A stretch of 64,000 nucleotides of DNA from Streptococcus suis (GTDB lineage: Bacteria > Bacillota > Bacilli > Lactobacillales > Streptococcaceae), in contig NZ_POQQ01000040.1 in the NCBI RefSeq assembly GCF_002964575.1, positions 158,748 through 222,747 on the forward strand, given 5' to 3'. The notes under the pieces were generated by a model that ran no database searches, was not told the DNA's origin, and saw only the letters and a list, made by a program, of their open reading frames with translations. The first letter of the stretch is position 1; each line of letters opens with the position of its first letter. Positions 35,609 through 45,441 of this stretch are shown in pieces. The position numbers were made by a program, and so were the translations under genes.

Positions 35609-36859
35609 CTATTCAAAGCAAGCTTTTATCGTCTCAATAATAATATTCTGTTCTTCTACAGTCATTTTATTATCACTAGGAAGACATAGTCCACGTTCAA
35701 AAAGATCAGTACCTACATCTGAGTAGCTTCCCGTAATATAAGCATTGGTTTGAGCTCGACCATTTCCATTCTTTGTAATAAATGGATTCATTCTAAAAAT
35801 TGGTTGTGAGTGCATAGGCTTCCAAATTGGGCGACCTTCCGCATTAATTGTGTTCAAGGCAGCTAAAATTTCGGAAGGAGTAGTTTTTCCCTTCTCAGAA
35901 GTATAAAGAACATCATTATCGGATCGCACTTGCTTTGCCATTGCTTCTGGATTTATAGTCAAACAAGATAACCAAAAATTCGGTACTGAACTACTTGAAG
36001 AAAATGGATTCATTTTAATTGGCAAATCCTTCAATCCTTCTTGATAACGTTCATAGATAGCTTTTTTCTGAGCAATATGCTCGTCTAAATAAGGCATTTG
36101 GCCACGAACAACACCTGCTATAACATTACTCATTCGATAGTTGTAGCCAATCTCTTCATGCTGGTACCAAGTAGCCTGTTCACGTGCTTGTGTTGACCAT
36201 TTTCTCACTTTATTTGCCGCCTGCAAATCACTGGTCAATAAAGCTCCACCGCTTGAACCAGTAATAATTTTATTTCCATTAAAAGAAACCACCGAATGTT
36301 GTCCAAAAGTTCCTGTCTGTTGTCCTTTATAACTTGCTCCTAAGGACTCCGCTGCATCTTCGATAAGAATTGCACCATGTTTATCACATATTGCTTTTAT
36401 TTCATCTATTTTTGCAGGTACTCCGTACAGGTGAACCAACACAACAACCTTTACATCAGGATAAATTTCAAATGCTCTCTCCAATGCTTCTGGGTCCATA
36501 TTCCATGTCTCGTACTCAGAATCAATAAACACTGGAATTCCACCCTCATATGTGATCGGATTTACAGTAGCTGAAAATGTAACATCTGAGCAGAAAACAT
36601 AGTCACCACTTTTTATTCCAGCTAACTTCATAGCCAAGTGCAATGCAGATGTTCCTGACGAAAGCGCAACCACTTGCTCACTCTTAGTATAATCCTTTAT
36701 TATTTCTTCCAGCGCATTAATATTTGAACCTGCAGTTGTCATCCAATTGGTATCATAGGCTTCCTTCATGAATTTCAACTCTTCCCCATGCATCGTTGGC
36801 GAAGCAAGCCATACCTTATTCTCAAAAGGGGTTACTTTTTTTGTAAAATCAAATGCCAT
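35609..36859 (-). CDS. DegT/DnrJ/EryC1-family sugar aminotransferase (PglE-like)
   Basis: 416 residues. N-terminal VWLASPTMHGEELKFMKEAY, VALSSGTSALHLAMKLAGI, the PLP-binding VSFNGNKIITGSSGGALL with the Schiff-base lysine, and EDAAESLGASY fit this family. It would aminate the UDP-4-keto-6-deoxy-GlcNAc made by the PglF-like dehydratase. GAGGAG precedes the ATG. At 416 residues it is slightly longer than PglE and resembles capsule homologues. Confidence 0.92.
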   Translation of the reverse strand: MAFDFTKKVTPFENKVWLASPTMHGEELKFMKEAYDTNWMTTAGSNINALEEIIKDYTKSEQVVALSSGTSALHLAMKLAGIKSGDYVFCSDVTFSATVNPITYEGGIPVFIDSEYETWNMDPEALERAFEIYPDVKVVVLVHLYGVPAKIDEIKAICDKHGAILIEDAAESLGASYKGQQTGTFGQHSVVSFNGNKIITGSSGGALLTSDLQAANKVRKWSTQAREQATWYQHEEIGYNYRMSNVIAGVVRGQMPYLDEHIAQKKAIYERYQEGLKDLPIKMNPFSSSSSVPNFWLSCLTINPEAMAKQVRSDNDVLYTSEKGKTTPSEILAALNTINAEGRPIWKPMHSQPIFRMNPFITKNGNGRAQTNAYITGSYSDVGTDLFERGLCLPSDNKMTVEEQNIIIETIKACFE

Positions 36860-36892
36860 TTTAATCTCCTCTTAATTAACTATCTTGGTCAG

Positions 36893-37608
36893 TTAATCCT
36901 CAATCCTAAAATAATTTATATAGTCCTTAAATCGATCTTGTGCCGTTAAGCAAGTATCTAGTAAGAAACCATTCTGTTCCCCCCACTCAGCTAAGCTATG
37001 ATAATAGAAATACTTCATATCACCTCCAATGATAAAGGGGACATGGCCATGTTTGAGACATTCTTTGAACATGATCAGTCGACCAACTCGACCATTACCA
37101 TCTTGGAAGGGATGGATACGTTCAAATTGAACATGAAAATCAAGAATAGCCTCAAAGGAAGTCTGTGATAAACTATGATAGTTTCTAAGTAATTCTTGCA
37201 TATCCGAATCTACATTTTCAGGTAATGTGGTTTCCCTTCCTCCGACTTCATTTGGAAGGTTCCTATACTCTCCGACTTGAAACCAGGCTTTCCGAGAATC
37301 AGACGTCCCTCTCTTCAATATAGCATGGATATTCTTTATCCATATCTCATTCAAGTCATCCTGAAAACTATCCAAAAGAAAATCGACTGCAGTAAAATGG
37401 TTGGTAGTTTCGATGATATCATCAACTCGTATAGTTGAACTTTCCTCAAAACCAATCGTATTGGTCTCATAGATATACCGTGTCTGGTCATGCGTCAGCT
37501 GACTACTTCTATATGGTTGGGATTGAAAACCAGCTCTATCTGAACCTTATGGTAAAGACCACCATTGATTCTGTTTTCTTTTTCTCTTACTAACCTATGA
37601 CCTAACAT
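36893..37608 (-). pseudogene. Fic-domain protein, frameshifted
   Basis: An N-terminal piece starts at ATG 37608 (MLGHRLVREKENRINGGLYH) and runs to NPNHIEVVS and a TGA near 37500. The rest is in another frame: SQLTHDQTRYIYETNTIGFE, then the complete Fic core with the AMP-transfer motif HPFQDGNGRVGR. Intact relatives read NHIEGSxLTxDQTRYIxET across the break, so one small indel near 37500-37510 separates the halves. Fic proteins add AMP to target proteins. It interrupts the capsule operon between the dehydratase and aminotransferase genes. Confidence 0.85.
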
Positions 37609-37692
37609 ATCTTACCTCTGGAAAGTTTTTCAACCTTCCTAGAATTTAAATCTTATTTAAACTCTAGGAAAGTAAAAATAACTTTTACTTTC

Positions 37693-39519
37693 TTATTCTT
37701 GCTTAGCAAATTCAAGCAAAGCTCTTCTTAGTTCTGCCTTATCTTTTGATAACAAACTATCGATAAAAGTTTGAACTACCTCATCTGCTTTATTGGTTAC
37801 ACGACCTACAAAAATCTTTTCATGAATCTGCTCGCTAACACGTTCTTCAGTGGATAGTAACTCTTCGTAGAGTTTTTCTCCAGGACGAATCCCAGATTCC
37901 ACAATTCCGATTTCTTCCTCTGTATGCCCACTCAATAGGATGACCTTCCGAGCCAGTTCTAAAATTTGCACAGGTTCACCCATATCCAGGACAAAAATTT
38001 CACCACCTTTAGCCAAGTGTCCTGCTTGGATAACCAAACGACTGGCTTCTGGTATTGTCATGAAATAACGAGTCATTCTAAAATCAGTAACGGTAACAGG
38101 ACCGCCTTTTTTGATTTGTTCCTTAAACAGAGGCACAACACTTCCACGACTACCTAGGACATTTCCAAAACGTACTGCAGCAAATTGTGTTTGTCCAGGT
38201 TCATTCAGGCTAGTAACAATCATTTCTGCTACCCGCTTAGTCGCCCCCATAACATTTGGTGGATTGACTGCCTTATCGGTCGAAACCATGACAAATTTTT
38301 CAACCCTAGCTGCTTTGGCTGCCTCAGCCACATTCTTTGTCCCAAAAATATTATTCTTTACTGCTTCATGTGGGTTATATTCCATCAATGGAACATGCTT
38401 ATGAGCTGCAGCATGATAAACAAGAGCCGGTTTATATTCAGCCATGATTTCAAATAATAAATCTCTGTCTTGAATATCCGCTATAAGAGGGATGAGTTCG
38501 AGCTTGTCTTGGTATTTTCCAGATAACTCACGATGAATGAGATAAATAGAATTTTCTCCATGTCCCAGCAAAAGCAATCTCTTAGGTGAAAACTTGACAA
38601 TCTGACGACACAATTCTGAACCAATAGAGCCTCCAGCCCCTGTAACAAGAATCGTTTTCCCCTCAAAGTAGTGATTCAGTTCTTCTTGGTCCAACTCAAC
38701 TTCTGGACGGCCTAGAAGGTCTGCCACATCAATTTCCTGAAAAGCACTGACGGACATATTACCTGCCAGTATATCCTCAATACTTGGCATATTATTGACT
38801 TTTACACCTATGCTATTGCAGATTTCAACAACTTTTTCTCTTTCCTTACCATTTAAAGACGGAATAGCTATTGTTACTTGATCAACAGCCAACTCTTCAA
38901 CCAATCGAGGTATGTCATTTCGATTTCCTAAAACCTTGACATTGCGAATAAAAGTCCCCAGTTTATTTGGATCTCGATCAACAATACCCACGATTTCAAA
39001 GTTCAACTTTCTATCTTTAACGGTATTGATAAAGATATTTCCTCCGTCTCCTGCACCCACAACAAGAATTCGCAAAGAACTATCCGCCTTATGAAGCCCG
39101 TTTTTCTTCGTGTCATGCATCACCTTCCAAATGATACGTGGAGTGATCAGCATGACAAATGATAGAACGATTGATACTAAAATAAATCGATAGCTAAAGG
39201 TTTGCCAGATGATTATTGAAAGTATCAAAAAAATAACGTGGGCTGAAAATAAACTCAGGCCAATTTTAATAAAACTTTGATAACCGGTGTATCTTGTTAT
39301 TAGTGAAAATACTTTTAATCTAACGGATATTATTAGATAGAAGATAAGAATAAATAAAACTGCTAAGTAAAATCTATCGTCTGAAATATCTACAATAATA
39401 TCTAAAAATAATCTACTTATGATCATGGATAGGATGATTAAGCAGCTATCCATAAACATTAGTATTAATTTTTTACTGTTTCTCTCCAAAAGTTTGTCAG
39501 TAACAGTTCCTAAATCCAT
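37693..39519 (-). CDS. PglF/CapD-like UDP-GlcNAc 4,6-dehydratase, membrane-bound
   Basis: 608 residues. Four N-terminal transmembrane helices (about 20-125), a first Rossmann domain (RILVVGAGDGGNIFINTV), and the catalytic SDR domain from about 285 (ILVTGAGGSIGSELCRQIVK, YHAAAHKHVPLMEYNP, STDKAVNPPNVMGATKRVAE). This is the retaining dehydratase of the PglF/CapD/FlaA1 type that starts bacillosamine-like sugar synthesis; in S. suis the gene is often called cpsE. The ATG at 39519 with GGAG six bases before it is preferred over the in-frame GTG at 39531, which lies in the ribosome-binding site. Confidence 0.92.
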   Translation of the reverse strand: MDLGTVTDKLLERNSKKLILMFMDSCLIILSMIISRLFLDIIVDISDDRFYLAVLFILIFYLIISVRLKVFSLITRYTGYQSFIKIGLSLFSAHVIFLILSIIIWQTFSYRFILVSIVLSFVMLITPRIIWKVMHDTKKNGLHKADSSLRILVVGAGDGGNIFINTVKDRKLNFEIVGIVDRDPNKLGTFIRNVKVLGNRNDIPRLVEELAVDQVTIAIPSLNGKEREKVVEICNSIGVKVNNMPSIEDILAGNMSVSAFQEIDVADLLGRPEVELDQEELNHYFEGKTILVTGAGGSIGSELCRQIVKFSPKRLLLLGHGENSIYLIHRELSGKYQDKLELIPLIADIQDRDLLFEIMAEYKPALVYHAAAHKHVPLMEYNPHEAVKNNIFGTKNVAEAAKAARVEKFVMVSTDKAVNPPNVMGATKRVAEMIVTSLNEPGQTQFAAVRFGNVLGSRGSVVPLFKEQIKKGGPVTVTDFRMTRYFMTIPEASRLVIQAGHLAKGGEIFVLDMGEPVQILELARKVILLSGHTEEEIGIVESGIRPGEKLYEELLSTEERVSEQIHEKIFVGRVTNKADEVVQTFIDSLLSKDKAELRRALLEFAKQE

Positions 39520-39548
39520 TCTCTTCTCCACAATCTAGTACAAACAGC

Positions 39549-40280
39549 CTACAAGACCTGATTTTTTAATAACATTAGCGGATTTTTCTTAAACAAGGCT
39601 TTTGCTTTATCTTGGCCATATTCTTCGGCAACCAGCTGATAAGCATCCTTCATAAATGGTGGACGTGTTGTAGTATTGTGCATATCACTTGCAACGCAGT
39701 GAACAAGGTCTCTTTCTAAGAAGTACTGAACACGTTTCTTAAACTCTTTAGACTTATCACCAATCATACCTGCTTTTAAAACATGGCTACTATTGACTTG
39801 CATGTAACATCCCTTGTCGATCAGTTCTTCTACACGCTCAGCCTTGTAGGCCAGAGCATCGTAGCGTTCAATATGGGCGAGTAAGGGTGTTACTCCTAAT
39901 AACATCACCTCATGAACGGCCTCTTGAATGTCCTTCCAAGGAGTTTTCATGCTAAATTCTAGCAAGATATAGCGTGACCCATTCATCGTTGGTAGTTTTT
40001 TCTTTTCTAACTTTTCTAAAACATCACGGCTATAGTAGATTTCAGCCCCATAACACAGCCGAACCTCTGGGTAAGCTGCTTTTACAACCTCTTTCAGTTC
40101 AAGAAAATTGGCCATGATCACTTTTTCAGGTGTTTCAAACATGCCTTTGCGTCTATGGGAGGTTGCTACGATAAAGCGCGCTCCTTGACGGTGAGCATGA
40201 CCAATCAAGGCCAAGCTCTCCTCTATACTCTTTGGACCATCATCCACACCAAAGATTACATGCGAATGAATATCAATCAT
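39549..40280 (-). CDS. wzh: Wzh (CpsD) PHP-type protein-tyrosine phosphatase
   Basis: 243 residues. The polymerase-and-histidinol-phosphatase metal motifs are visible: MIDIHSHVIFGVDDGP, TSHRRKGMF, LAHIERYDAL and VASDMHNTTTRPP. These manganese-dependent phosphatases dephosphorylate the Wze tyrosine kinase and regulate capsule amount. It lies 40 bases after wze. Confidence 0.95.
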   Translation of the reverse strand: MIDIHSHVIFGVDDGPKSIEESLALIGHAHRQGARFIVATSHRRKGMFETPEKVIMANFLELKEVVKAAYPEVRLCYGAEIYYSRDVLEKLEKKKLPTMNGSRYILLEFSMKTPWKDIQEAVHEVMLLGVTPLLAHIERYDALAYKAERVEELIDKGCYMQVNSSHVLKAGMIGDKSKEFKKRVQYFLERDLVHCVASDMHNTTTRPPFMKDAYQLVAEEYGQDKAKALFKKNPLMLLKNQVL

Positions 40281-40321
40281 CTCTCAAGTCCCTCTCTTAT
40301 TGATGATATATCTTTACTACC

Positions 40322-41017
40322 TTAGGCTTTCTTCCCGTAATTACCATAATTTCCGTAATTACCATAATCACCATATTTTTCGGTTGTTACATCATATTTG
40401 TTCAAAATGACACCAAGGAATGATGTCCCGGTTTGTTCCAACTGTTCTTTTACCTTTTTGACAGCTGAACGCTTGATATTACCAGATTCCACAACAACCG
40501 CCATAGCATCACAGCGTTGGGCAATAATAGCCGCGTCAATAACCATTCCTAAAGGTGGACAGTCTACAATAACATAATCATAATAACGACGAAGGGTCGC
40601 AACCAAGTTCTCAAAATGCTTACTCTGCAAGAGGGCGGTCGGGTTTGGAGAAATTTTTCCAGACTCAATAACCGTCAAATTTTGGAAATCAGTATCACAC
40701 AAGCCCTGTGATAAATCTGTCGTTCCAGCCAGATAGTCTGTCAAGCCTGTAATTTTTGTTGTTGGCTTGAAGAAACCAGACATTACGGAGTTGCGAATAT
40801 CCGCATCAACTAGAACCGTTTTATAGCCTGAGCGAGCATAGGCAATTGCTAAGCTAGCAGCCGTCGTACTTTTTCCTTCATTGGATTGTACTGAAGTAAT
40901 ACCAACTACCTTGATGTCTGAACCGCTTAATTGGATATTGGTTCGAATGGCATTGAAATATTCTTCTGTTTTTTTAACAAGTTCTTTTTTCGTACGCGCA
41001 ATTTCTAAAGTTGCCAT
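40322..41017 (-). CDS. wze: Wze (CpsC) capsule tyrosine autokinase
   Basis: 231 residues. Walker A TSVQSNEGKSTTAASLAIAY, Walker A' VLVDADIR and Walker B VIVDCPPLGM define the BY-kinase. The tail YGDYGNYGNYGNYGKKA holds five tyrosines as a repeat, the autophosphorylation cluster whose phosphorylation state tunes assembly together with Wzd and Wzh. It needs Wzd, encoded directly upstream, as membrane partner. Confidence 0.96.
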   Translation of the reverse strand: MATLEIARTKKELVKKTEEYFNAIRTNIQLSGSDIKVVGITSVQSNEGKSTTAASLAIAYARSGYKTVLVDADIRNSVMSGFFKPTTKITGLTDYLAGTTDLSQGLCDTDFQNLTVIESGKISPNPTALLQSKHFENLVATLRRYYDYVIVDCPPLGMVIDAAIIAQRCDAMAVVVESGNIKRSAVKKVKEQLEQTGTSFLGVILNKYDVTTEKYGDYGNYGNYGNYGKKA

Positions 41018-41026
41018 ATTGTTCTC

Positions 41027-41716
41027 CTATTTCAATTTCTTAGAATCTGGCACCACACCCAAAAGTGGCATGCCTAATACTTCTTCAATATCTTGAGGTC
41101 TCTTCACGCGATCATCTAAAACTTCTACTACAAGTACCAAAGCAATGGCAAGAAAGGCACCTGCTACCAGACCAATCGCAATGTTACGCTTGGTGCGAGG
41201 AACTGAAGGCTCTTCTGCTGGCACTGCTTCTTCTAAGGTTGTAACATCACTAACCTTTGTAACATCAATAATCTTTTGCGCTGCGACAGCTCTCAAACTA
41301 TTAGCAATGCGGGATGCCTGATTAGGATCCGCATCTCGAACAGTGATTGACACAATACGAGTATCAACTGGGATAGAGACAGTTACCTTTTCCTTCAAAT
41401 TTTCCGAAAGATTCAAATCAGATGACACGAGTGCTAAAACATCTTGTGAAAGAATAATTTCTTTATAGTCTTTTACCAGGTAGGTACCTGCTTGGAGGTC
41501 TTGGTTGGTTAATCCAACACCAGCCTCCACATTTTTGCTAACTACATAGATACGTGTTGTGGAATCATATTGAGGAGTAACCAAAAATGCACTATAGACG
41601 AAGGCAGCTCCTGCCCCAATCATTGCGGTTAGGAAGATGAGGATTTTCTTTCTCCAAATTGTTTTTAACAAAAACAGCACATCAATTTCAATTGCATTTA
41701 CTTCTTGATTATTCAT
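41027..41716 (-). CDS. wzd: Wzd (CpsB) chain-length determinant
   Basis: 229 residues with two transmembrane helices (about 22-45 and 172-195) enclosing an extracellular Wzz domain; the C-terminal cytoplasmic end ([20 protein letters not shown]) contacts the kinase. It controls polymer length with Wze. The ATG at 41716 has AGGAG six bases before it; the in-frame ATG at 41746 lies in the end of wzg and would put ten extra residues on the protein. Confidence 0.95.
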   Translation of the reverse strand: MNNQEVNAIEIDVLFLLKTIWRKKILIFLTAMIGAGAAFVYSAFLVTPQYDSTTRIYVVSKNVEAGVGLTNQDLQAGTYLVKDYKEIILSQDVLALVSSDLNLSENLKEKVTVSIPVDTRIVSITVRDADPNQASRIANSLRAVAAQKIIDVTKVSDVTTLEEAVPAEEPSVPRTKRNIAIGLVAGAFLAIALVLVVEVLDDRVKRPQDIEEVLGMPLLGVVPDSKKLK

Positions 41717-41735
41717 AACTTCTCCTATTGTTTTT

Positions 41736-43175
41736 TTATTGCCCATCCAAAACAGTTTGAATAGCTGATTTTACTTGGTTCAAACTATCTTGGTTAATTT
41801 CCATCATATAGAGTTGGGAACCTGGCATAGCATAAGATGGTAAATCCATACGTCCTGAACCAGTCAAGGCTTGAGACTCAACTGTAAACTGTGTCCCAGA
41901 TTCCAATTGTCTATTGACCAAATCCATAACTGTTTCTAAGCTGAGGTCTGTCTGAATAGAACCTTCCAAACCTTTTAGAATAGCCTGATAGTTACCTAAA
42001 TTCTCTGGCGAACTAAGTTTCTTGATCAAAGCAGCGATAACCTTCTCCTGGTTCTTACCGCGATCGTTATCTCCATTGGCTAAAGAATAGCGTTCACGAA
42101 CAAAAATTAAGGCGCGCTCGGCATCCAAATGAACCGTTCCTAGAGGAAAGTGATGTCCACCACTTGTAAATTCTTGTTCATTTTGGACATCTACCCCACC
42201 AACCAAGTCTATCAGTTGGAGGAAGGAGGTGAAGTTAAGGCGGATATAGTTGCTAATATCAATGCCATAGAGATTTTCTAAGGTGTGGACAGAAGCATTT
42301 ACCCCGTAAATTCCCGCATGGGTCAATTTATCATACTGGTTTTGACCACCATCCGCAATAGCAACATAGGAATCCCTTGGTGTCGTTGTTAATAATATCT
42401 TATGGGTCGCACGATTGATGGTCATGATAATATTGACATCCGAACGAGATACCGATGAGATGGAGCCATAGGTGTCAATACCGCTTATATAGATGTTAAA
42501 GCTATCTCCGCTAGCCTGTTCTACAGCCTTTTCCACTGGCTTAGTCATTTTAAAACTATAGATTTTCTTCACCTTGGAAGAAAATTCCGGATCTTCACTC
42601 TCCAAAATATTGGTGAAAACTCCGTTTAATACCATGGCTTGGCTTTCACCATTTATCATAGATTGATAAGCCGTCAGATAGGAACTTGTTGGACTGGTTG
42701 TCAGCTGAACTGACTTGCTAGTAGATACATCATTTAGGAGACTGGCAATATTTTCTTGATCATACTCTGATGGAGCCAGTAAACTAGATACCTGACTAAC
42801 ATCTGTAATATCGCTGTTAGCTGGCACCAGAATGCTCATTTCATATTCTGAAAACGAGGCACTGGAATTCAATTTGCTAGAAAAATCAACAATCTCACGT
42901 AAACCATAAGTACCTGCAGCCGTAACAATAGCAGATACGATTAAAAAAACGGTCGTGAAAACATGGAGTTTTTTTCGCCAAATTAGCCAGGCTGTCACCA
43001 AAGCCAAACCGATTAAGACACTTGCTACAATATGGTTCAGATATCGAAAGTTCAACATATTGTATTTATAGATAGTTAATAAAAGGATAATGAGGACACT
43101 GACATACAAAGCCCATAAGGCCCAGTTAATCCAATTAAAATTGAATGTTTCCCTCTTCCTGCTTCTATTCTTCAT
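41736..43175 (-). CDS. wzg: Wzg (CpsA), LytR-CpsA-Psr family ligase
   Basis: 479 residues. Three N-terminal transmembrane helices, a DNA-PPF-like accessory domain, and the LCP catalytic domain (about 235-390: [60 protein letters not shown] with the conserved arginines). LCP proteins attach capsule or teichoic polymers to peptidoglycan. It is the first gene of the capsule operon, with AAGGAAGGA before the ATG. Confidence 0.95.
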   Translation of the reverse strand: MKNRSRKRETFNFNWINWALWALYVSVLIILLLTIYKYNMLNFRYLNHIVASVLIGLALVTAWLIWRKKLHVFTTVFLIVSAIVTAAGTYGLREIVDFSSKLNSSASFSEYEMSILVPANSDITDVSQVSSLLAPSEYDQENIASLLNDVSTSKSVQLTTSPTSSYLTAYQSMINGESQAMVLNGVFTNILESEDPEFSSKVKKIYSFKMTKPVEKAVEQASGDSFNIYISGIDTYGSISSVSRSDVNIIMTINRATHKILLTTTPRDSYVAIADGGQNQYDKLTHAGIYGVNASVHTLENLYGIDISNYIRLNFTSFLQLIDLVGGVDVQNEQEFTSGGHHFPLGTVHLDAERALIFVRERYSLANGDNDRGKNQEKVIAALIKKLSSPENLGNYQAILKGLEGSIQTDLSLETVMDLVNRQLESGTQFTVESQALTGSGRMDLPSYAMPGSQLYMMEINQDSLNQVKSAIQTVLDGQ

Positions 43176-43206
43176 AATAGTCCTTCCTTATGCTTATAAC
43201 CCTTCT

Positions 43207-43215
43207 ATTATATCA
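43207..43215 (-). promoter_or_regulatory. Candidate capsule operon promoter
   Basis: An extended -10 element TGATATAAT on the minus strand lies 32 bases before wzg. The -35 region is poor (ATATGA-like), which an extended -10 can tolerate. Confidence 0.6.
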
Positions 43216-43284
43216 TATAAAAGCTTTATTCATATAGCAGAATCTGCTCTTGAAATCGCTATTATTCAATTTTCTTAAAAAACA

Positions 43285-44013
43285 TTAGCCATTTCTTAAG
43301 AAAACCAGTAAATTTTTCTTGGATTCGATAGGATAAAACTGAAAACCATCGACATCAAATCTTTTTATATCTTCAATATCTTGAATGGCATGTTTAGCCA
43401 GCCATGAAAGCATCCGGCCACGGCCTTTTTTGGAGATGGTTGAATGGACTTTTAGCTGACCATTTTTCTCTTCCTTGAAAATAACCTTGACCAATTTTTC
43501 CTGAACTTTTGGTGAAAAGACTTGTTCAAACTCTGACGAAGCAAGTGAGAGCAGGACATCCTCATCAGCCACCTCTGCATCATAATGGGAACGCCAGTAT
43601 TGTTTTAAAGATTGTTTACCAATCTTTAAATTTCCCTGAAAGTCAAGACGATGGGGTGAAATTAGTTCAAATGGAGAAATGAGACCATATAAGGCTGTTG
43701 CCACCCGTACATGCTTCTTGTGATAGGTCTCCTCTTCTGCTGTCAGGTCCCTTCTAGTCATGTAACGATACATAAGGCCATCATATAGTTGCCAGGCCGG
43801 GTAAGACTTGGCTTGACCTTGCCTAATCCTCTGCCATCGATCCAGTTCTAACTGGGCCTTGTCCTCGGATAATTTATATAAACTAGCCAGCTCTTCAAGG
43901 CTATATTGACCAATAGCCTCTAGGACCGATATGCTGGTATCAGACAGGGTTTGAAAGGCCTGATTATCCAGATTGGTATTTAGTTCTTTGGCGTTAGGAA
44001 TAATGATTTTCAT
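43285..44013 (-). CDS. yaaA: YaaA-family peroxide-stress protein (S. suis orfX position)
   Basis: 242 residues starting MKIIIPNAKELNTN; later YHKKHVRVATALYGLISPFE, ISPHRLDFQGNL and KKGRGRMLSWLAKHAI are YaaA features. In E. coli YaaA lowers intracellular iron damage under peroxide stress. The frame extends upstream to 44082, but the MKIIIPN start at 44013 is the family start. GAGGGA directly before it would be a ribosome-binding site only for a transcript starting further upstream; the nearest promoter predicts a leaderless mRNA. The family member beside S. suis cps is known as orfX. Confidence 0.9.
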   Translation of the reverse strand: MKIIIPNAKELNTNLDNQAFQTLSDTSISVLEAIGQYSLEELASLYKLSEDKAQLELDRWQRIRQGQAKSYPAWQLYDGLMYRYMTRRDLTAEEETYHKKHVRVATALYGLISPFELISPHRLDFQGNLKIGKQSLKQYWRSHYDAEVADEDVLLSLASSEFEQVFSPKVQEKLVKVIFKEEKNGQLKVHSTISKKGRGRMLSWLAKHAIQDIEDIKRFDVDGFQFYPIESKKNLLVFLRNG

Positions 44014-44019
44014 TCCCTC

Positions 44020-44049
44020 ATTATACCATATAACTACTTGACTTCTCAA
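44020..44049 (-). promoter_or_regulatory. yaaA promoter, predicted leaderless
   Basis: Minus strand: TTGAGA (44049-44044), 18-base spacer, TATAAT (44025-44020) preceded by TGG. The A of the start codon lies exactly seven bases after the -10. Confidence 0.72.
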
Positions 44050-44070
44050 AGTAAACAATCTGGCTCGTCC

Positions 44071-44099
44071 TTGTTTTTCCAAAAAAATTACCTTATACT
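44071..44099 (+). promoter_or_regulatory. orfY (MocR-like) promoter
   Basis: TTGTTT (44071-44076), 17-base spacer, TATACT (44094-44099). It is back to back with the yaaA promoter and about 33 bases before the orfY start codon. Confidence 0.72.
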
Positions 44100-44132
44100 A
44101 GTCTTAATTATTTCTGTAGGGGGACAGTTACA

Positions 44133-45392
44133 ATGGATAAGTACCAACGAATTATTCAGGATATCTTAGAGGGGATTGAAAACAACCAGTTTAAACGTGG
44201 GGAAAAACTGCCCTCTATTCGACAGCTCAGTCAGAACTACCAGTGCAGTAAGGACACTGTTCAGAAGGCCATGTTGGAACTAAAATACCAAAACAAGATT
44301 TACGCAGTAGAAAAGAGTGGCTACTATATATTGGAAGACAAAGATTCTAAAAACCAAATGGTTGAACTTGACCCTGCGGATTTTCAGGAGCTGCCTTATG
44401 AGGATTTTCGAGTGTGCCTACATGAAAGTCTGATTGGGCGGGAGAACTATCTGTTTAACTACTACCATCAGCAAGAAGGGCTGGCAGAGTTAATCTCCTC
44501 TGTCCAACAACTCTTGATGAACTATCATGTCTACACAAAAAAAGACCAACTGGTTATTACAGCTGGTAGTCAACAGGCCCTCTATATCTTGACCCAGATG
44601 GATTTCGGACCTGAGAAAACTGAAATATTGTTAGAAAATCCAACTTATTCCAGGATGGTTGACTTGATGCAACACCAAGCTATCCCCTATCAGACAATTG
44701 AACGAGATTTTGATGGCATTGATCTGGTCAAGCTAGAAAAAATCTTTCAAACTGGAAAAATTAAATTCTTCTACACCATTCCCCGTCTGCACAATCCTCT
44801 GGGAAGCACCTACGATACAGCAAGTAAGACTGCTATTCTGAAGCTAGCTAAGAAATACGGGGTCTACATTATCGAAGATGATTATCTGGCAGATTTTGAT
44901 TCTAGCAGAAGCCTGCCCCTCCACTATCTAGACACCGATAATCTGGTCATCTATATCAAATCCTTTACCCCTACACTCTTTCCAGCCCTTCGGATTGGTG
45001 CCATCAGTCTGCCCCAGCAGTTGAAGCCTGCTTTTATTAAACATAAGAGTTTGATTGACTACGATACCAACCTCATCATGCAGAAGGCTCTTTCCCTCTA
45101 TATCGACAATGGAATGTTTGCCCGCAATACCCAAAATCTCCATCAGGTTCATCATGCCCAGTGGTTAGATATACAGACCAACATGGACGAAACTTCACTA
45201 AATATTCCCTATCGCATTTCCAAAGGAAGCGTGACCTTCCAGCTGAAAAAAGGGCAGGTCAGTCCATTTATAGAGAAACAACTTGAAGGAGTCGCCTTCT
45301 TTTCTGGAGAGGACCATGATTTTCTACAAATCCAGTACACTAGCGATTTTAAGACAAGACTGGAAACATTCTTAAAGAAAATGACAATGTGA
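44133..45392 (+). CDS. MocR-type GntR/PLP regulator (S. suis orfY position)
   Basis: 419 residues. An N-terminal GntR winged helix (KRGEKLPSIRQLSQNYQCSK, DTVQKAMLELKYQNKIYAV) is joined to a type I aminotransferase-like domain (TAGSQQALYILTQMDFG, PRLHNPLGSTYDTASKT, IIEDDYLADFD and the PLP lysine in IYIKSFTPTLFPALRIG). MocR proteins use PLP as effector and commonly control B6, GABA or amino-sugar genes. It is divergent from yaaA and lies where S. suis orfY is found. The target is unknown. Confidence 0.9.
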   Translation: MDKYQRIIQDILEGIENNQFKRGEKLPSIRQLSQNYQCSKDTVQKAMLELKYQNKIYAVEKSGYYILEDKDSKNQMVELDPADFQELPYEDFRVCLHESLIGRENYLFNYYHQQEGLAELISSVQQLLMNYHVYTKKDQLVITAGSQQALYILTQMDFGPEKTEILLENPTYSRMVDLMQHQAIPYQTIERDFDGIDLVKLEKIFQTGKIKFFYTIPRLHNPLGSTYDTASKTAILKLAKKYGVYIIEDDYLADFDSSRSLPLHYLDTDNLVIYIKSFTPTLFPALRIGAISLPQQLKPAFIKHKSLIDYDTNLIMQKALSLYIDNGMFARNTQNLHQVHHAQWLDIQTNMDETSLNIPYRISKGSVTFQLKKGQVSPFIEKQLEGVAFFSGEDHDFLQIQYTSDFKTRLETFLKKMTM

Positions 45393-45441
45393 GGACAACA
45401 TTTGAAATAGATCCCCTACTAGCTATACTGTATTGCGAAAC

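Noticed and set aside
38111..38457. Antisense frames inside the PglF-like dehydratase gene
   Set aside because: Shadows of the real gene; no ribosome-binding site and no recognisable domain.
40322..40380. Repeats at the wze 3' end as a CRISPR or tandem-repeat locus
   Set aside because: They are coding repeats for the tyrosine tail; there is no spacer-repeat pattern and no cas gene in the window.
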